Below are positions 18,096 to 25,831 of a stretch of 59,629 bases of DNA, piece by piece; the stretch's first letter is position 1, and the number at the start of each line of letters is the position of its first letter. Under the pieces are notes generated by a model. That model was not told the DNA's origin. It saw only the letters and a program-made list of their open reading frames with translations, and ran no database searches. Made by a program: the position numbers and the translations under genes. The stretch comes from Roseofilum reptotaenium CS-1145 (GTDB taxonomy: Bacteria; Cyanobacteriota; Cyanobacteriia; Cyanobacteriales; Desertifilaceae), in assembly GCF_028330985.1 (NCBI RefSeq), contig NZ_JAQMUE010000109.1:1-59629 (forward strand), written 5' to 3'.

Positions 18096-18938
18096 ATGAT
18101 TCCCAGTATTATTATTTTCTTTTTAGTGGCGATCGCCTGTCTATCGGGTTCCCTCGTGATCATTCCGGAACCCTATCAAGGCTTAGTCGAGCGCTTGGGC
18201 AAATATCACCGTACCCTAGACCCTGGAGTCAATTTTATTATACCGCTGCTGGAAAAAGTGGTGATTCGAGCCTTGATGAGTGAGCGTTTGTTGGATGTCC
18301 CTCCCCAACAAACCATCACCAAAGATAATGTATCGTTAGCTGTTGATGCGATCGTTTACTGGCAAATTGTAAACCTAAGACGTGCCTATTATGCCATTAA
18401 CGATATTGAACATGCCTTAGAAAACTTAGTGTTAACTAATTTGCGGGGGGAAATTGGCCGCCTAGAAATGAGCCAAACCTTTTCAGGAATTAAAGAAATT
18501 AATCAAGCTTTGCTAAAACAAATCGACTCGATTACTGACTCTTGGGGAGTGAAGTTAATTCGAGTAGAAGTGCGAGATATTACTCCGCCAAAAACCATTC
18601 TTGAATCTTTGGAAAAAGAACGAGCAGCGGAAAGCCAACGTCTGGCTTCGATTATTGAAGCCCAAGGTGGAGCGCAATCGATGAAAATCTTGGCTGAGGC
18701 GTTAGGAATAGACTCTAGAAGCCCTGAATTTATCCAATTTATCATCGCCCGACACTATCTAGATACGAATGAAAAGCTTACTGCTAGTCCCAACTCTAAG
18801 GTTTTCTTTATGAATCCTAGCGTTTTGAATGACACCCTAATCAACCTTCTTGAATCTGAACGTTCGGGATTGAAGAAAATTGATCTACCTCCTACGTCCT
18901 CACCTGGAAATGGCTCGGAAGGCAACCCTGATGGCTAA
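18096..18938 (+). CDS. SPFH/Band 7 protein (stomatin/prohibitin-like)
   Basis: The 280-residue protein starts with one membrane anchor (about residues 3-22), then the SPFH domain. Typical blocks are GLVERLGKYHRTLDPGVNF, LDVPPQQTITKDNV and NLRGEIGRLEMSQT. A coiled-coil region (LEKERAAESQRLASIIEA) and a C-terminal tail follow. Such proteins oligomerise into membrane microdomain scaffolds and often regulate proteases. A partner NfeD is not visible nearby. It is divergent from the methyltransferase/kinase pair. Confidence 0.92.
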   Translation: MIPSIIIFFLVAIACLSGSLVIIPEPYQGLVERLGKYHRTLDPGVNFIIPLLEKVVIRALMSERLLDVPPQQTITKDNVSLAVDAIVYWQIVNLRRAYYAINDIEHALENLVLTNLRGEIGRLEMSQTFSGIKEINQALLKQIDSITDSWGVKLIRVEVRDITPPKTILESLEKERAAESQRLASIIEAQGGAQSMKILAEALGIDSRSPEFIQFIIARHYLDTNEKLTASPNSKVFFMNPSVLNDTLINLLESERSGLKKIDLPPTSSPGNGSEGNPDG

Positions 18939-19032
18939 ATGGAATGACATGAAGCTGATAAAACCACACTGTTTATGGACTATTCAAGGAACGGGTACAT
19001 CTGAGTTGTCCCTATTATCCATTACCTATTCC

Positions 19033-19317
19033 CTAAGCTTGTTCTTCCTGAGAATTGGCTAAATGAAAAACAATCCGAAACGCTTCATCTAAGGTTGTAT
19101 CTTCTTCAGTTTTAATGCGCTTGATCCGAGTTTGATTTAATTTAGCAATCAACTCATCATAGGCTTCTTGTTCAGCAGAAGCATCCTGGCGATTAATCGG
19201 GGAAATAATCCGATAATCACAGCCATAGCGCTGACATTCTAAACTACCGTACTTGCGTAGGCTTCCATTAGGATGAATGTAAGAGAGGACTTCAAAATCC
19301 AACACTCTAGTTGTCAT
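19033..19317 (-). CDS. Small hypothetical protein
   Basis: About 94 residues (MTTRVLDFEVLSYI...). It has a beta-rich N-terminal half with a few Cys (SLECQRYGCDYR), then charged helices (ELIAKLNQTRIKRIK) and an acidic C-terminus. I do not recognise it; it reads like a conserved cyanobacterial orphan. A GTG two codons upstream (19323) is an alternative start. It converges with the SPFH gene and is followed by about 190 bp with only AT-rich inverted repeats. Confidence 0.65.
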   Translation of the reverse strand: MTTRVLDFEVLSYIHPNGSLRKYGSLECQRYGCDYRIISPINRQDASAEQEAYDELIAKLNQTRIKRIKTEEDTTLDEAFRIVFHLANSQEEQA

Positions 19318-19514
19318 ATCCACAAACTCTATAGGTGAAATGTAAGGGTGAATCCGGATGCAGACCGTAATTAACTCTTATACCTTAATCATCTCAGAGT
19401 TAACTGCAAATGGCTGTGACTGATGCCAGTTAATTGGGTGAGTTCTCGAAAAGAATTGATTGATCTTGAGCTAGGGATCTGAGTGAGCGATCGCCCTTTG
19501 CCATGGGATTTCGA

Positions 19515-19808
19515 TCACACAAACCGTCCCCTCGATCCCCGTTGAATCGTGGTCATTTCTTCCACATTGGGGAATACGCCCACGCCCACAATACCTGGTA
19601 GTGAAGGTTTTACTTCCACTTTCACCACCCTAGCCATACAGATCCAAATGGTGCGATCGAACAAATGAAACGTTAACCAGGGACGTTCCAAGAGCAAACT
19701 CACCTGCTTTTGAAACTCCTCTGGAGCAATGGGTAAACTAAAAGCCTCTGATTCTCCCGTATCGTAGAAAAATGTAATTTCTGTTGCGTCTGTGTCTTCA
19801 GAATACAT
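19515..19808 (-). CDS. Small hypothetical protein
   Basis: About 97 residues from ATG 19808 (MYSEDTDATEITFFYD...). The region further upstream in frame is rich in Cys/Ser and not convincing as protein, so I use the internal ATG. The protein is a compact alpha/beta type (FSLPIAPEEFQKQVSLLLERPW...ICMARVVKVEVKPSLPG) without known motifs. It is not recognised; the style is that of a conserved cyanobacterial unknown. Confidence 0.65.
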   Translation of the reverse strand: MYSEDTDATEITFFYDTGESEAFSLPIAPEEFQKQVSLLLERPWLTFHLFDRTIWICMARVVKVEVKPSLPGIVGVGVFPNVEEMTTIQRGSRGRFV

Positions 19809-19877
19809 CAGCGATTTACTCCACACTACTCTATCCTGGATACCATTGTACCCCTTAATGGAGCATGAAAACACCGT

Positions 19878-19910
19878 CCTGCTTCGGTAGAATAAAGGGG
19901 ACGAAGCAGG
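19878..19910. repeat. 9-bp inverted repeat upstream of the 19808 start
   Basis: CCTGCTTCG (19878-19886) pairs with CGAAGCAGG (19902-19910). It lies between two leftward small genes and may be a terminator-like hairpin or a regulatory element; there is no clear T-run. Confidence 0.4.
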
Positions 19911-19956
19911 AACAGAACCTCAGGGGTTTACTACGAGTTGATCTAAGTTTGAAGGG

Positions 19957-20289
19957 CTATGGCAGAGCGCGAGGACTGAGGGGAACAAACTCCCCGTGAT
20001 GAGTGAGTCCGAGTAACATGGGTTGATTGGGGTGAATGGGATTGCCAGTAATGGCACAGCGTTCTTCTTGATGAGCGATCGCCTCTATAGTAGAGCGAAT
20101 GTCTTCCGGATAATATTGACACTGATAGTCATCCGATCGCTGTTGCACATAATTCCACAGAATATCTCGCACCATAGCTTGATAGCCCTGATTGCCAGCC
20201 AGTTTCTTGAGCTGTTGTTTGAGTTCTTTTTCTAAGCGGATGCTCGTAACTTCCATATCGGTTGTTGATGTTCTTGGGAGGGTGTACAT
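19957..20289 (-). CDS. Ribbon-helix-helix domain protein
   Basis: About 110 residues from ATG 20289 (MYTLPRTST). GAGGA lies about 8 bp upstream, and a good promoter lies at 20320-20348. Residues 12-50 (MEVTSIRLEKELKQQLKKLA...MVRDILWNYV) form a ribbon-helix-helix DNA-binding motif. The C-terminal half (ERCAITGNPIHPNQPMLLG...HGEFVPLSP) is a conserved-looking small domain without a known name. It is a likely DNA-binding regulator, possibly autoregulatory. It diverges from the leader/HNH region. Confidence 0.75.
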   Translation of the reverse strand: MYTLPRTSTTDMEVTSIRLEKELKQQLKKLAGNQGYQAMVRDILWNYVQQRSDDYQCQYYPEDIRSTIEAIAHQEERCAITGNPIHPNQPMLLGLTHHGEFVPLSPRALP

Positions 20290-20319
20290 GATTTTTTTCC
20301 TCAATGGGTGGACAACTCT

Positions 20320-20348
20320 GTAATATCAGTGTAGTATTTAAAAGTCAA
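20320..20348 (-). promoter_or_regulatory. Sigma-70-type promoter for the RHH gene
   Basis: On the minus strand, TTGACT (20348-20343), a 17-bp spacer and TATTAC (20325-20320) match the consensus. The start site would be near 20313, giving a leader of about 24 nt before ATG 20289. Confidence 0.65.
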
Positions 20349-20403
20349 TCCTTACACCTTACAGCCAAAAATTCCCGTGATTCCTGATTTTGCCCGATCG
20401 ACC

Positions 20404-20685
20404 AACTCTAACCATAGCCGCGATCAATACGGCTTATGTGGCCTAAGTCTCTATGGAGAAATGGGCGATCGAAGTAAGAATATAGGAACCATCGAGATAT
20501 CTTGCGGTTTTAGAAATCATTCTGAACCCTGGGATACCATAATCCCGGATGTGCTACAGGCAAACATCCGAACTGATCAGCGAAGCCAAAGGTACAAATT
20601 AGAGAGTGTACCTGGGTAAAACTCAAAGCATTCTCCTGTTGTGTTTACCCCCGCTTCGTTCCTAACCCGAAGCGGGGGTAATTTT
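20404..20685 (+). promoter_or_regulatory. Structured leader upstream of the HNH gene with alternative hairpins over the ribosome-binding site
   Basis: The gene-free gap can fold rightwards into a chain of stems. These are AGCCG/CGGCT (near 20416-20433), GGGAT/ATCCC (20531-20546), CGGATGT/ACATCCG (20546-20570), GGTACA/TGTACC (20591-20612) and GGGTAAA/TTTACCC (20614-20650). The last is a perfect 13-bp stem, 20646-20658 with 20668-20680. The last two share bases 20646-20650, so they exclude each other. The 13-bp stem contains GGGGG (20674-20678), which sits 7 nt before ATG 20686 and is the only ribosome-binding-site candidate. Only four T follow, so the hairpin is a weak terminator; control of translation is more likely. 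I cannot match it to a named RNA family. Confidence 0.6.
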
Positions 20686-21231
20686 ATGAGGAACTTAGTC
20701 GTGACCAGTGCAACCCATGTTTTAAGTCAATCGGTAGTCGTATTTTCTAAGAACTACTTACCCGTCAGTCGGATCGATCTTAAACGAGCGATCGCCCTTT
20801 TGGTAACTGGAAAAGCCGAACCTTTAGATTTAGTCAAAGGACAAGAATGGATGGTTCGCTCTCCTAATTTAGTACTGATGGTTCCTGAACATATCCGATT
20901 GACTTTTGCGGGGACAGAGGGCATTTGGAAAACACCGCCCGTTAACCGAAAAGAACTGTTACGGCGAGATAAACAGATGTGCCAATACTGTGGCAGTAAG
21001 AAGAATTTGACGATCGATCATGTGATCCCTCGGTCAAAAGGAGGTCAACACAGTTGGGATAATGTGGTGATTGCCTGTCAATCTTGTAATTCTCGCAAGG
21101 GCGATCGCACCCCAGAACAATCCGGCCTTAAACTACGAACTCAACCGAAAGCACCAATCCACCCGGCCGTGGCGTTTGCGGAACAGTTCTGGAGAGAACA
21201 TCAAAGAGACCTGGATGCGTATGGAGGCTAG
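20686..21231 (+). CDS. Small HNH endonuclease with PLMP-like N-terminus
   Basis: The 181-residue protein begins at ATG 20686, directly after the 13-bp hairpin. The N-terminal block VVVFSKNYLPVSRIDLKRAI followed by LLVTGKAEPLD resembles the PLMP-type N-terminus of IscB/IshB proteins, and also the common stand-alone HNH proteins of cyanobacteria. A zinc-HNH domain follows: CQYCGSKKNLTIDHVIPRSKGG, then DNVVIACQSCNSRKGDRTP, with two CxxC pairs and the H-N-H residues. No RuvC domain is present. It is predicted to nick or cut DNA; the target is unknown. The next gene starts 5 bp after its stop, so the two are probably co-transcribed. Confidence 0.85.
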   Translation: MRNLVVTSATHVLSQSVVVFSKNYLPVSRIDLKRAIALLVTGKAEPLDLVKGQEWMVRSPNLVLMVPEHIRLTFAGTEGIWKTPPVNRKELLRRDKQMCQYCGSKKNLTIDHVIPRSKGGQHSWDNVVIACQSCNSRKGDRTPEQSGLKLRTQPKAPIHPAVAFAEQFWREHQRDLDAYGG

Positions 21232-21236
21232 GAAAT

Positions 21237-21623
21237 ATGTTGAAGTTAACCTATTTAGATAATGATTTTCATCTAGAGCGCTTTGCCACATCCCTGGAAG
21301 ATTGGGTCACCGCTCGCTTAACCTTTCTGTTGCACGTGGGTGAGCCAATCTCCCTAGAAAAGACAACAGCCTCTTTCCTACTGCCTGCGGATTTGCCAGA
21401 AATGCGCGCCTTAGAAACCCAGGTACGCCGTCAGGTTGATGACCGGATTACGTTAGATCGGGTAGATTGCGATTACAGGGAAGTCAGCTTGCGAGGCACG
21501 TGGTTAACGTCTAATCCTGAAGCAGAAGAAGGAATCTTCTTAGTTGAATTAGGCGATCGTACGGAGTTCTTTCTCTTCCACCTCTGGATGGCATCTAAAA
21601 CCCAAACCGCGATGAAAAATTAA
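21237..21623 (+). CDS. alr0857-type cyanobacterial protein, function unknown
   Basis: The 128-residue protein (MLKLTYLDNDFHLE...) begins 5 bp after the HNH gene. It is an alpha/beta protein with conserved-looking blocks LEDWVTARLTFLLHVG and GIFLVELGDRTEFFLFHLW and no Cys or membrane segment. The opening and length recall the cyanobacterial family named after Nostoc alr0857; I am only moderately sure. Coupling to the HNH gene suggests a shared transcript ending at the terminator at 21629-21660. Confidence 0.75.
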   Translation: MLKLTYLDNDFHLERFATSLEDWVTARLTFLLHVGEPISLEKTTASFLLPADLPEMRALETQVRRQVDDRITLDRVDCDYREVSLRGTWLTSNPEAEEGIFLVELGDRTEFFLFHLWMASKTQTAMKN

Positions 21624-21628
21624 TTTCA

Positions 21629-21660
21629 AAAGCCCCTAGCGCGATCGCCTGGGGCTTTTT
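21629..21660 (+). terminator. Rho-independent terminator of the HNH/alr0857-type unit
   Basis: AAAAGCCCC and GGGGCTTTTT flank a loop holding a GCGATCGC octamer, with the T-run on the plus strand. It lies directly after the stop at 21623. The complementary A-run means it could also serve the convergent xisI gene. Confidence 0.85.
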
Positions 21661-21679
21661 CCGTTGAGCGATCGCATGT

Positions 21680-22015
21680 TCAAGCCACACCAAAATCTGT
21701 GTATTGACGCACATGGGGAGGATGGAAGCCTAAAATGATATCCTGTGGGGGAACCCCTAGCTCTACCAACTCTTCAGCTACACAAATATTGGTTGCGTCA
21801 TGTTGAATCCAGATTTTGCCGTCAATAATATCAATATGAATCACCGAACCATGGACGCGCCGTTGGTTATCCCAACCTACATTCATCAGTTCATAGCGAT
21901 CTCGCTCCAAATCAAGGATCACTTCCGGTTCAATCTCCCCATTAGACGGTTTGTATTGCCCATATTTGAGGATCAGATTACGAACCAGTTCGCGATAGTT
22001 CTCTAGGGTATCCAT
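21680..22015 (-). CDS. xisI: XisI-family protein (element excision controlling factor)
   Basis: The 111-residue protein matches XisI, described with the Nostoc fdxN DNA-element excision controlling factors. Typical blocks are MDTLENYRELVRNLILKYG, VGWDNQRRVHGSVIHIDI and the C-terminal GVPPQDIILGFHPPHVRQYTDF. In most cyanobacteria xisH and xisI form a two-gene cassette with overlapping ends, as here: the xisI ATG lies inside the last codons of xisH. The cassette is widespread without any fdxN element and may act as a mobile, defence- or toxin-antitoxin-like pair (inference). xisI is intact while its partner xisH is broken. Confidence 0.92.
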   Translation of the reverse strand: MDTLENYRELVRNLILKYGQYKPSNGEIEPEVILDLERDRYELMNVGWDNQRRVHGSVIHIDIIDGKIWIQHDATNICVAEELVELGVPPQDIILGFHPPHVRQYTDFGVA

Positions 22016-22422
22016 TGGATCAATCTCCTTGCGACTTCATCAAAAATCATCAGTTTGATATCCCAATTTCTTAAAATAAGCTGACCTAACTTTTCCGTCA
22101 AAATCGTTTCATACGTTCGTTTGGGAACTGCAAGATAGAGCATTCGTTCCGGTTGCAGTTCTGCTAGGATGCTTTGATATATTCCATACTGTCCAAGTGC
22201 ATCTCCCAGATCGGTTACTGGAGAAGACTTGAGGAAACTTTTAATTTCAACAGCTATTTTACGATTTCCCTTTTGTGCGGCGATCGCACTTCGTTCTGCG
22301 CCCAGATCGACGAATAAATCCCGACCTCCATAAGATAAATAGAGTGGATCATCCGTAATTGTCTAACCTTCATCGATCAAAAGTTGGACAACAAGATTAT
22401 GGTAGAGATCCTTAGCAGGCAT
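22003..22422 (-). pseudogene. xisH: xisH-family gene broken by an in-frame TAG at codon 20
   Basis: ATG 22422 starts MPAKDLYHNLVVQLLIDEG, then TAG (22365-22363). The same frame continues TITDDPLYLSYGGRDLF and on through AVEIKSFLKS, GQYGIYQSIL and YLAVPKRTYE to a TAG overlapping the xisI start. XisH proteins read DGWTITxDPL at this place, so TGG (Trp20) has become TAG. The rest is colinear with the family over about 139 codons, with no shift, which implies a recent mutation. XisH has an endonuclease-like fold (the D...EIK pattern), so the cassette has lost its probable nuclease half. A restart downstream cannot be excluded. Confidence 0.85.
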
Positions 22423-22499
22423 GGAACCGACTGTTACTTATAGTCTAGATTTTATGATATCGCAATAAATGCCCCTCCTTGTCTGTGCCCGAACCCCAA

Positions 22500-22534
22500 G
22501 AAAAAACTCAGTTCCCGTCATTTAGAGAACCGAG
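22500..22534 (-). terminator. Rho-independent terminator of glgB
   Basis: On the minus strand, CTCGGTTC and GAACTGAG form a stem (one mismatch) around a 12-nt loop, followed by TTTTTTC. It lies about 50 bp after the glgB stop. Confidence 0.75.
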
Positions 22535-22584
22535 CCTTGAACCTCGGTAATTTTTTACCCGTGGATTATAGAAGACATGAGCCT

Positions 22585-24924
22585 TTACACCGCTTCAGCC
22601 TCTTGGACCTCAACCGCATCTACCTGAAACGCAGCCTGAGTTTTTTCCCGATCCAACTTCAAATACAACACCCCTAACGGAGGTAAGCACAACTCAACCG
22701 AATAGGGATAATTATGGAACCACCACTCATCAGTCCATTTACCCCCCAAATTCCCCATATTGCTACCGCCAAACTCATAGGAATCACTATTAAACAACTC
22801 CGTATAGAATCCTGGCTCAGGAACTCCAATTCGGTAGTGGGAATGGGGTTGAGGCGTAAAGTTACAAACAATCACTAAAAAGTCATCGGATTCCTTATCC
22901 CGACGGATAAAAGAAACCACACTATGATTATTATCATTACAATCAATCCAAGAGAACCCTTCTTGATTAAAATCCTGAGTATAAAGAGCTGGCTCGCTAC
23001 GATATAGAGCATTAACCTCACTCATAAACTTCTTCAGTTTTTGATGCTCTTCATACTGCAACAACTGCCACTCTAAATCGCTCCACACATTCCACTCATT
23101 CCACTGGCCAAACTCCATGCCCATAAACAACGTTTTCTTGCCAGGGTGAGCATACATATAACTAAACAGAGCGCGGACACTAGCAAATTTTTGCCAATGG
23201 TTCGGGTCATCGGTTGGCCCAGGCATCTTACCAATAATGCTACTCTTACAATGCACCACCTCATCATGGGAGAGCGCCAGCATAAAGTTCTCACTATAGT
23301 GATACATAATGCTAAAGGTGACATTATTTTGATGGAACTGCCGGAACCAGGGGTCAAGACTGAAGTAGTCCAACATATCATGCATCCAGCCCATGTTCCA
23401 CTTCAAATTGAAGCCTAAACCACCAACGTAGGTCGGCCAAGAAACCATCGGCCAAGAAGTCGATTCTTCCGCCACCGAAATCGTTCCAGGGAAATAACTA
23501 AATACGCAATGGTTAACTTGGCGCAGAAAATCAGCCGCTTCAATATGTTCATGACCGCCATATTGATTCGCAACCCATTCCCCATCTTTACGCAGATAAT
23601 TCAGATAGAGCATGGACGCAACTGCATCGACTCGCATCCCATCAATGTGGAATTTATCAAACCAGAAGAGGGCGTTGGCCACTAAAAAGTTGCGGACTTC
23701 ATTGCGGCCATAATTAAACACTAAGGTTCCCCATTCCTTATGTTCCCCTTTCCGAGGGTCAGCATGTTCATAGAGATGGGTGCCATCAAAGAACGCCAGA
23801 CCATGACCATCTTTGGGGAAGTGTCCGGGAACCCAGTCTACTAATACCCCGATGCCATTTTGGTGACATTGATCGACAAAGTACATGAAATCTTGGGGCG
23901 TTCCAAACCGGGAGGTTGCGGCATAATAACCCGTGACTTGGTAACCCCAACTACCATCAAAGGGGTGTTCGGCGACGGGAAGTAGTTCAATATGGGTAAA
24001 ACCCAGTTCTTTAACGTAGGGAATTAGTGTATGAGCCAGTTCGCGATAGGTGAGGAAGCGACCACCAGGATTAAGTTCTGAAGTGATGACAACCGGTTCA
24101 GTTTCACCATTGGGCAGTTTAGCGGGTTCTTCTGAAGAGGCATGGAGCCATGACCCTAAATGGAGTTCGTAGACAGAAACCGGTTTGTTTAAGGGGTCAG
24201 TATTCCGTCTCTCTTCCATCCAGTCGCTATCCCCCCAGGTGTAGTCATCTAGGTCAGTAACGATGGAGCTGGTTTTGGGCCGGACTTCTTGTTGGAACCC
24301 ATAGGGGTCTGATTTTTCGTAGATGTGTCCGTGAGGGTTTTTGATTTCGTATTTGTAGAGGGTGTTTACACCCAGGTCAGGAATGAAAAGTTCCCAGACT
24401 CCGTTACCCGTGCGTCGCATTTGGTGCTGACGGCCATCCCAGTTGTTGAAGGTTCCAAGAACGGAGACGTTTCTGGCGTTGGGGGCCCAAACGGCAAAGT
24501 AAACTCCTTTTACGCCATCAACAGTCATGAGGTGAGCGCCGAGTTTTTCGTAGATGCGGTGATGGTTTCCTTCGGCAAACAGGTGAATATCAAATTCGGT
24601 GAGTTTGGGAGATTTGAAGGCGTAGGGGTCGTAGATGATGCGCTCGTGTTCGCCTTCTTTGATTCGCAGTTGGTAGTTACTTAGTTCGGGGATGTCAATG
24701 TTGCACTCGAAGAAGTGGGGATTATGTACCGACTGCATGGGGTATTCTTGGCGTTTTTCGGGCAGTACCACGGATACAGATTCGGCGTTGGGTTGATAGG
24801 CTCGCACGACCCAGGTTGATTTACCGTTATTTTCTATTTTGTGGGGGCCAAGAACTTCAAAGGGGTCATGATGTTGGTTCCATACAATGCGATCAATTTG
24901 GTCGGTGGCAATGGTCATTGACAT
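22585..24924 (-). CDS. glgB: 1,4-alpha-glucan branching enzyme
   Basis: The 779-residue GH13 enzyme introduces alpha-1,6 branches into glycogen. Order: an N1 domain (about 10-110), a CBM48 domain (WAPNARNVSVLGTFNNWDG), the catalytic barrel, and a C-terminal beta domain. Catalytic residues are visible as Asp in GMRVDAVASM, Glu in ISVAEESTSWP and Asp in LALSHDEVVH. Length is normal for the two-N-domain type of cyanobacteria. It is monocistronic, with its own terminator at 22500-22534. The 240-bp upstream gap has no gene and only short T/G-rich stretches. Confidence 0.97.
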   Translation of the reverse strand: MSMTIATDQIDRIVWNQHHDPFEVLGPHKIENNGKSTWVVRAYQPNAESVSVVLPEKRQEYPMQSVHNPHFFECNIDIPELSNYQLRIKEGEHERIIYDPYAFKSPKLTEFDIHLFAEGNHHRIYEKLGAHLMTVDGVKGVYFAVWAPNARNVSVLGTFNNWDGRQHQMRRTGNGVWELFIPDLGVNTLYKYEIKNPHGHIYEKSDPYGFQQEVRPKTSSIVTDLDDYTWGDSDWMEERRNTDPLNKPVSVYELHLGSWLHASSEEPAKLPNGETEPVVITSELNPGGRFLTYRELAHTLIPYVKELGFTHIELLPVAEHPFDGSWGYQVTGYYAATSRFGTPQDFMYFVDQCHQNGIGVLVDWVPGHFPKDGHGLAFFDGTHLYEHADPRKGEHKEWGTLVFNYGRNEVRNFLVANALFWFDKFHIDGMRVDAVASMLYLNYLRKDGEWVANQYGGHEHIEAADFLRQVNHCVFSYFPGTISVAEESTSWPMVSWPTYVGGLGFNLKWNMGWMHDMLDYFSLDPWFRQFHQNNVTFSIMYHYSENFMLALSHDEVVHCKSSIIGKMPGPTDDPNHWQKFASVRALFSYMYAHPGKKTLFMGMEFGQWNEWNVWSDLEWQLLQYEEHQKLKKFMSEVNALYRSEPALYTQDFNQEGFSWIDCNDNNHSVVSFIRRDKESDDFLVIVCNFTPQPHSHYRIGVPEPGFYTELFNSDSYEFGGSNMGNLGGKWTDEWWFHNYPYSVELCLPPLGVLYLKLDREKTQAAFQVDAVEVQEAEAV

Positions 24925-25166
24925 TTAATTATCCTTCCTTAAGTTTAAGAAATTTGATTGGGTTTGGTGGGTGTCCCCAACTGGGTCGGGATGATTACAT
25001 TTTCTTTATATTTGACCATAAATCCTATACCAATAGGGAAGAATTTGGGGATTGGGGGATAACCCTGGGGACTGTATCACATTACCTTTAAAGGTTGGCT
25101 TTGGGAATCAGGTGAAGGGGGAATGAGTAAGGGTTAATCGCCCATTCCTCCCATTCCCCTATTCCC

Positions 25167-25829
25167 CTAGCTCCCTAACCCTGGGGGTAAGGCTTCCCCA
25201 CAAAGTTGATGGATTTCCTCTATTCTTTGAAATAACCAGGGATATTGGGTTCTGTAGTGGGGAATCAGGGCTAGGGGACTGAGGAGACCCGCGGCTGCAA
25301 TATCAGCAATACTAATCTGTTGGCTAACAAGATAGGGTTGATTTTGCCAGGAGTCGCCCAGGATTTTCAGGCCTAATTCTAGGCGTTGGCTGGCGAGGGC
25401 AACGGCACGGGGGCCGATGTTATATTGTTTTTTGACAATTTGAATGACGGCTTGGCTAAACCAGGAGGGATCAATGGATTTTCCCTCTCCAGAGCGATAG
25501 TGATAGTAAATGAAGCGGGTGGCAACGCCTAGACTTTCGTCGAGCCAGTCTTCGAGAAGTTCGGCTTGCTGCTGTTGGTGGCGATCGCCTAAAATTAGAG
25601 TGCGATCGGGATGCTCTTTCTCCAGATAGTGCCAAATTTCAGTCGAATCTCCAATGGCTTGGTTCTCTGATAACAGTACTGGTACAGTTTGCCCTCCCGT
25701 TAGGGGTTTGACGCGCAGAATGTGAACCCCAGGAGTTAGGTTTTCTACGTCATAAGTAATTTTCTTATAGCCTAGAATTAAGCGGGCTTTGCGACAGTAA
25801 TGAGAGGTACTAAATTGCAGTAGACGCAT
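25167..25829 (-). CDS. Glutathione S-transferase family protein
   Basis: The 220-residue protein has an N-terminal thioredoxin-like domain (MRLLQFSTSHYCRKARLIL). It contains the cis-Pro block GGQTVPVL and the glutathione-binding IGDSTEIWHYLE. The C-terminal all-helical domain carries the N-capping block ISIADIAAAGLL. The HYCRK site suggests a Ser/Cys-type active site. Substrate is unknown. It begins 2 bp after the stop of the upstream cyclase gene and is thus the last gene of a signalling operon, perhaps only by position. Confidence 0.87.
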   Translation of the reverse strand: MRLLQFSTSHYCRKARLILGYKKITYDVENLTPGVHILRVKPLTGGQTVPVLLSENQAIGDSTEIWHYLEKEHPDRTLILGDRHQQQQAELLEDWLDESLGVATRFIYYHYRSGEGKSIDPSWFSQAVIQIVKKQYNIGPRAVALASQRLELGLKILGDSWQNQPYLVSQQISIADIAAAGLLSPLALIPHYRTQYPWLFQRIEEIHQLCGEALPPGLGS

Positions 25830-25831
25830 TC

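Noticed and set aside
20377-20619. 80-codon open frame (MIPDFARSTN...) in the leader before the HNH gene
   Set aside because: It starts with GTG without a ribosome-binding site, has no protein-like pattern, and coincides with several strong RNA stems.
24816-25091. 91-codon plus-strand frame over the glgB start
   Set aside because: It is antisense to the conserved N-terminus of glgB and has no recognisable features.
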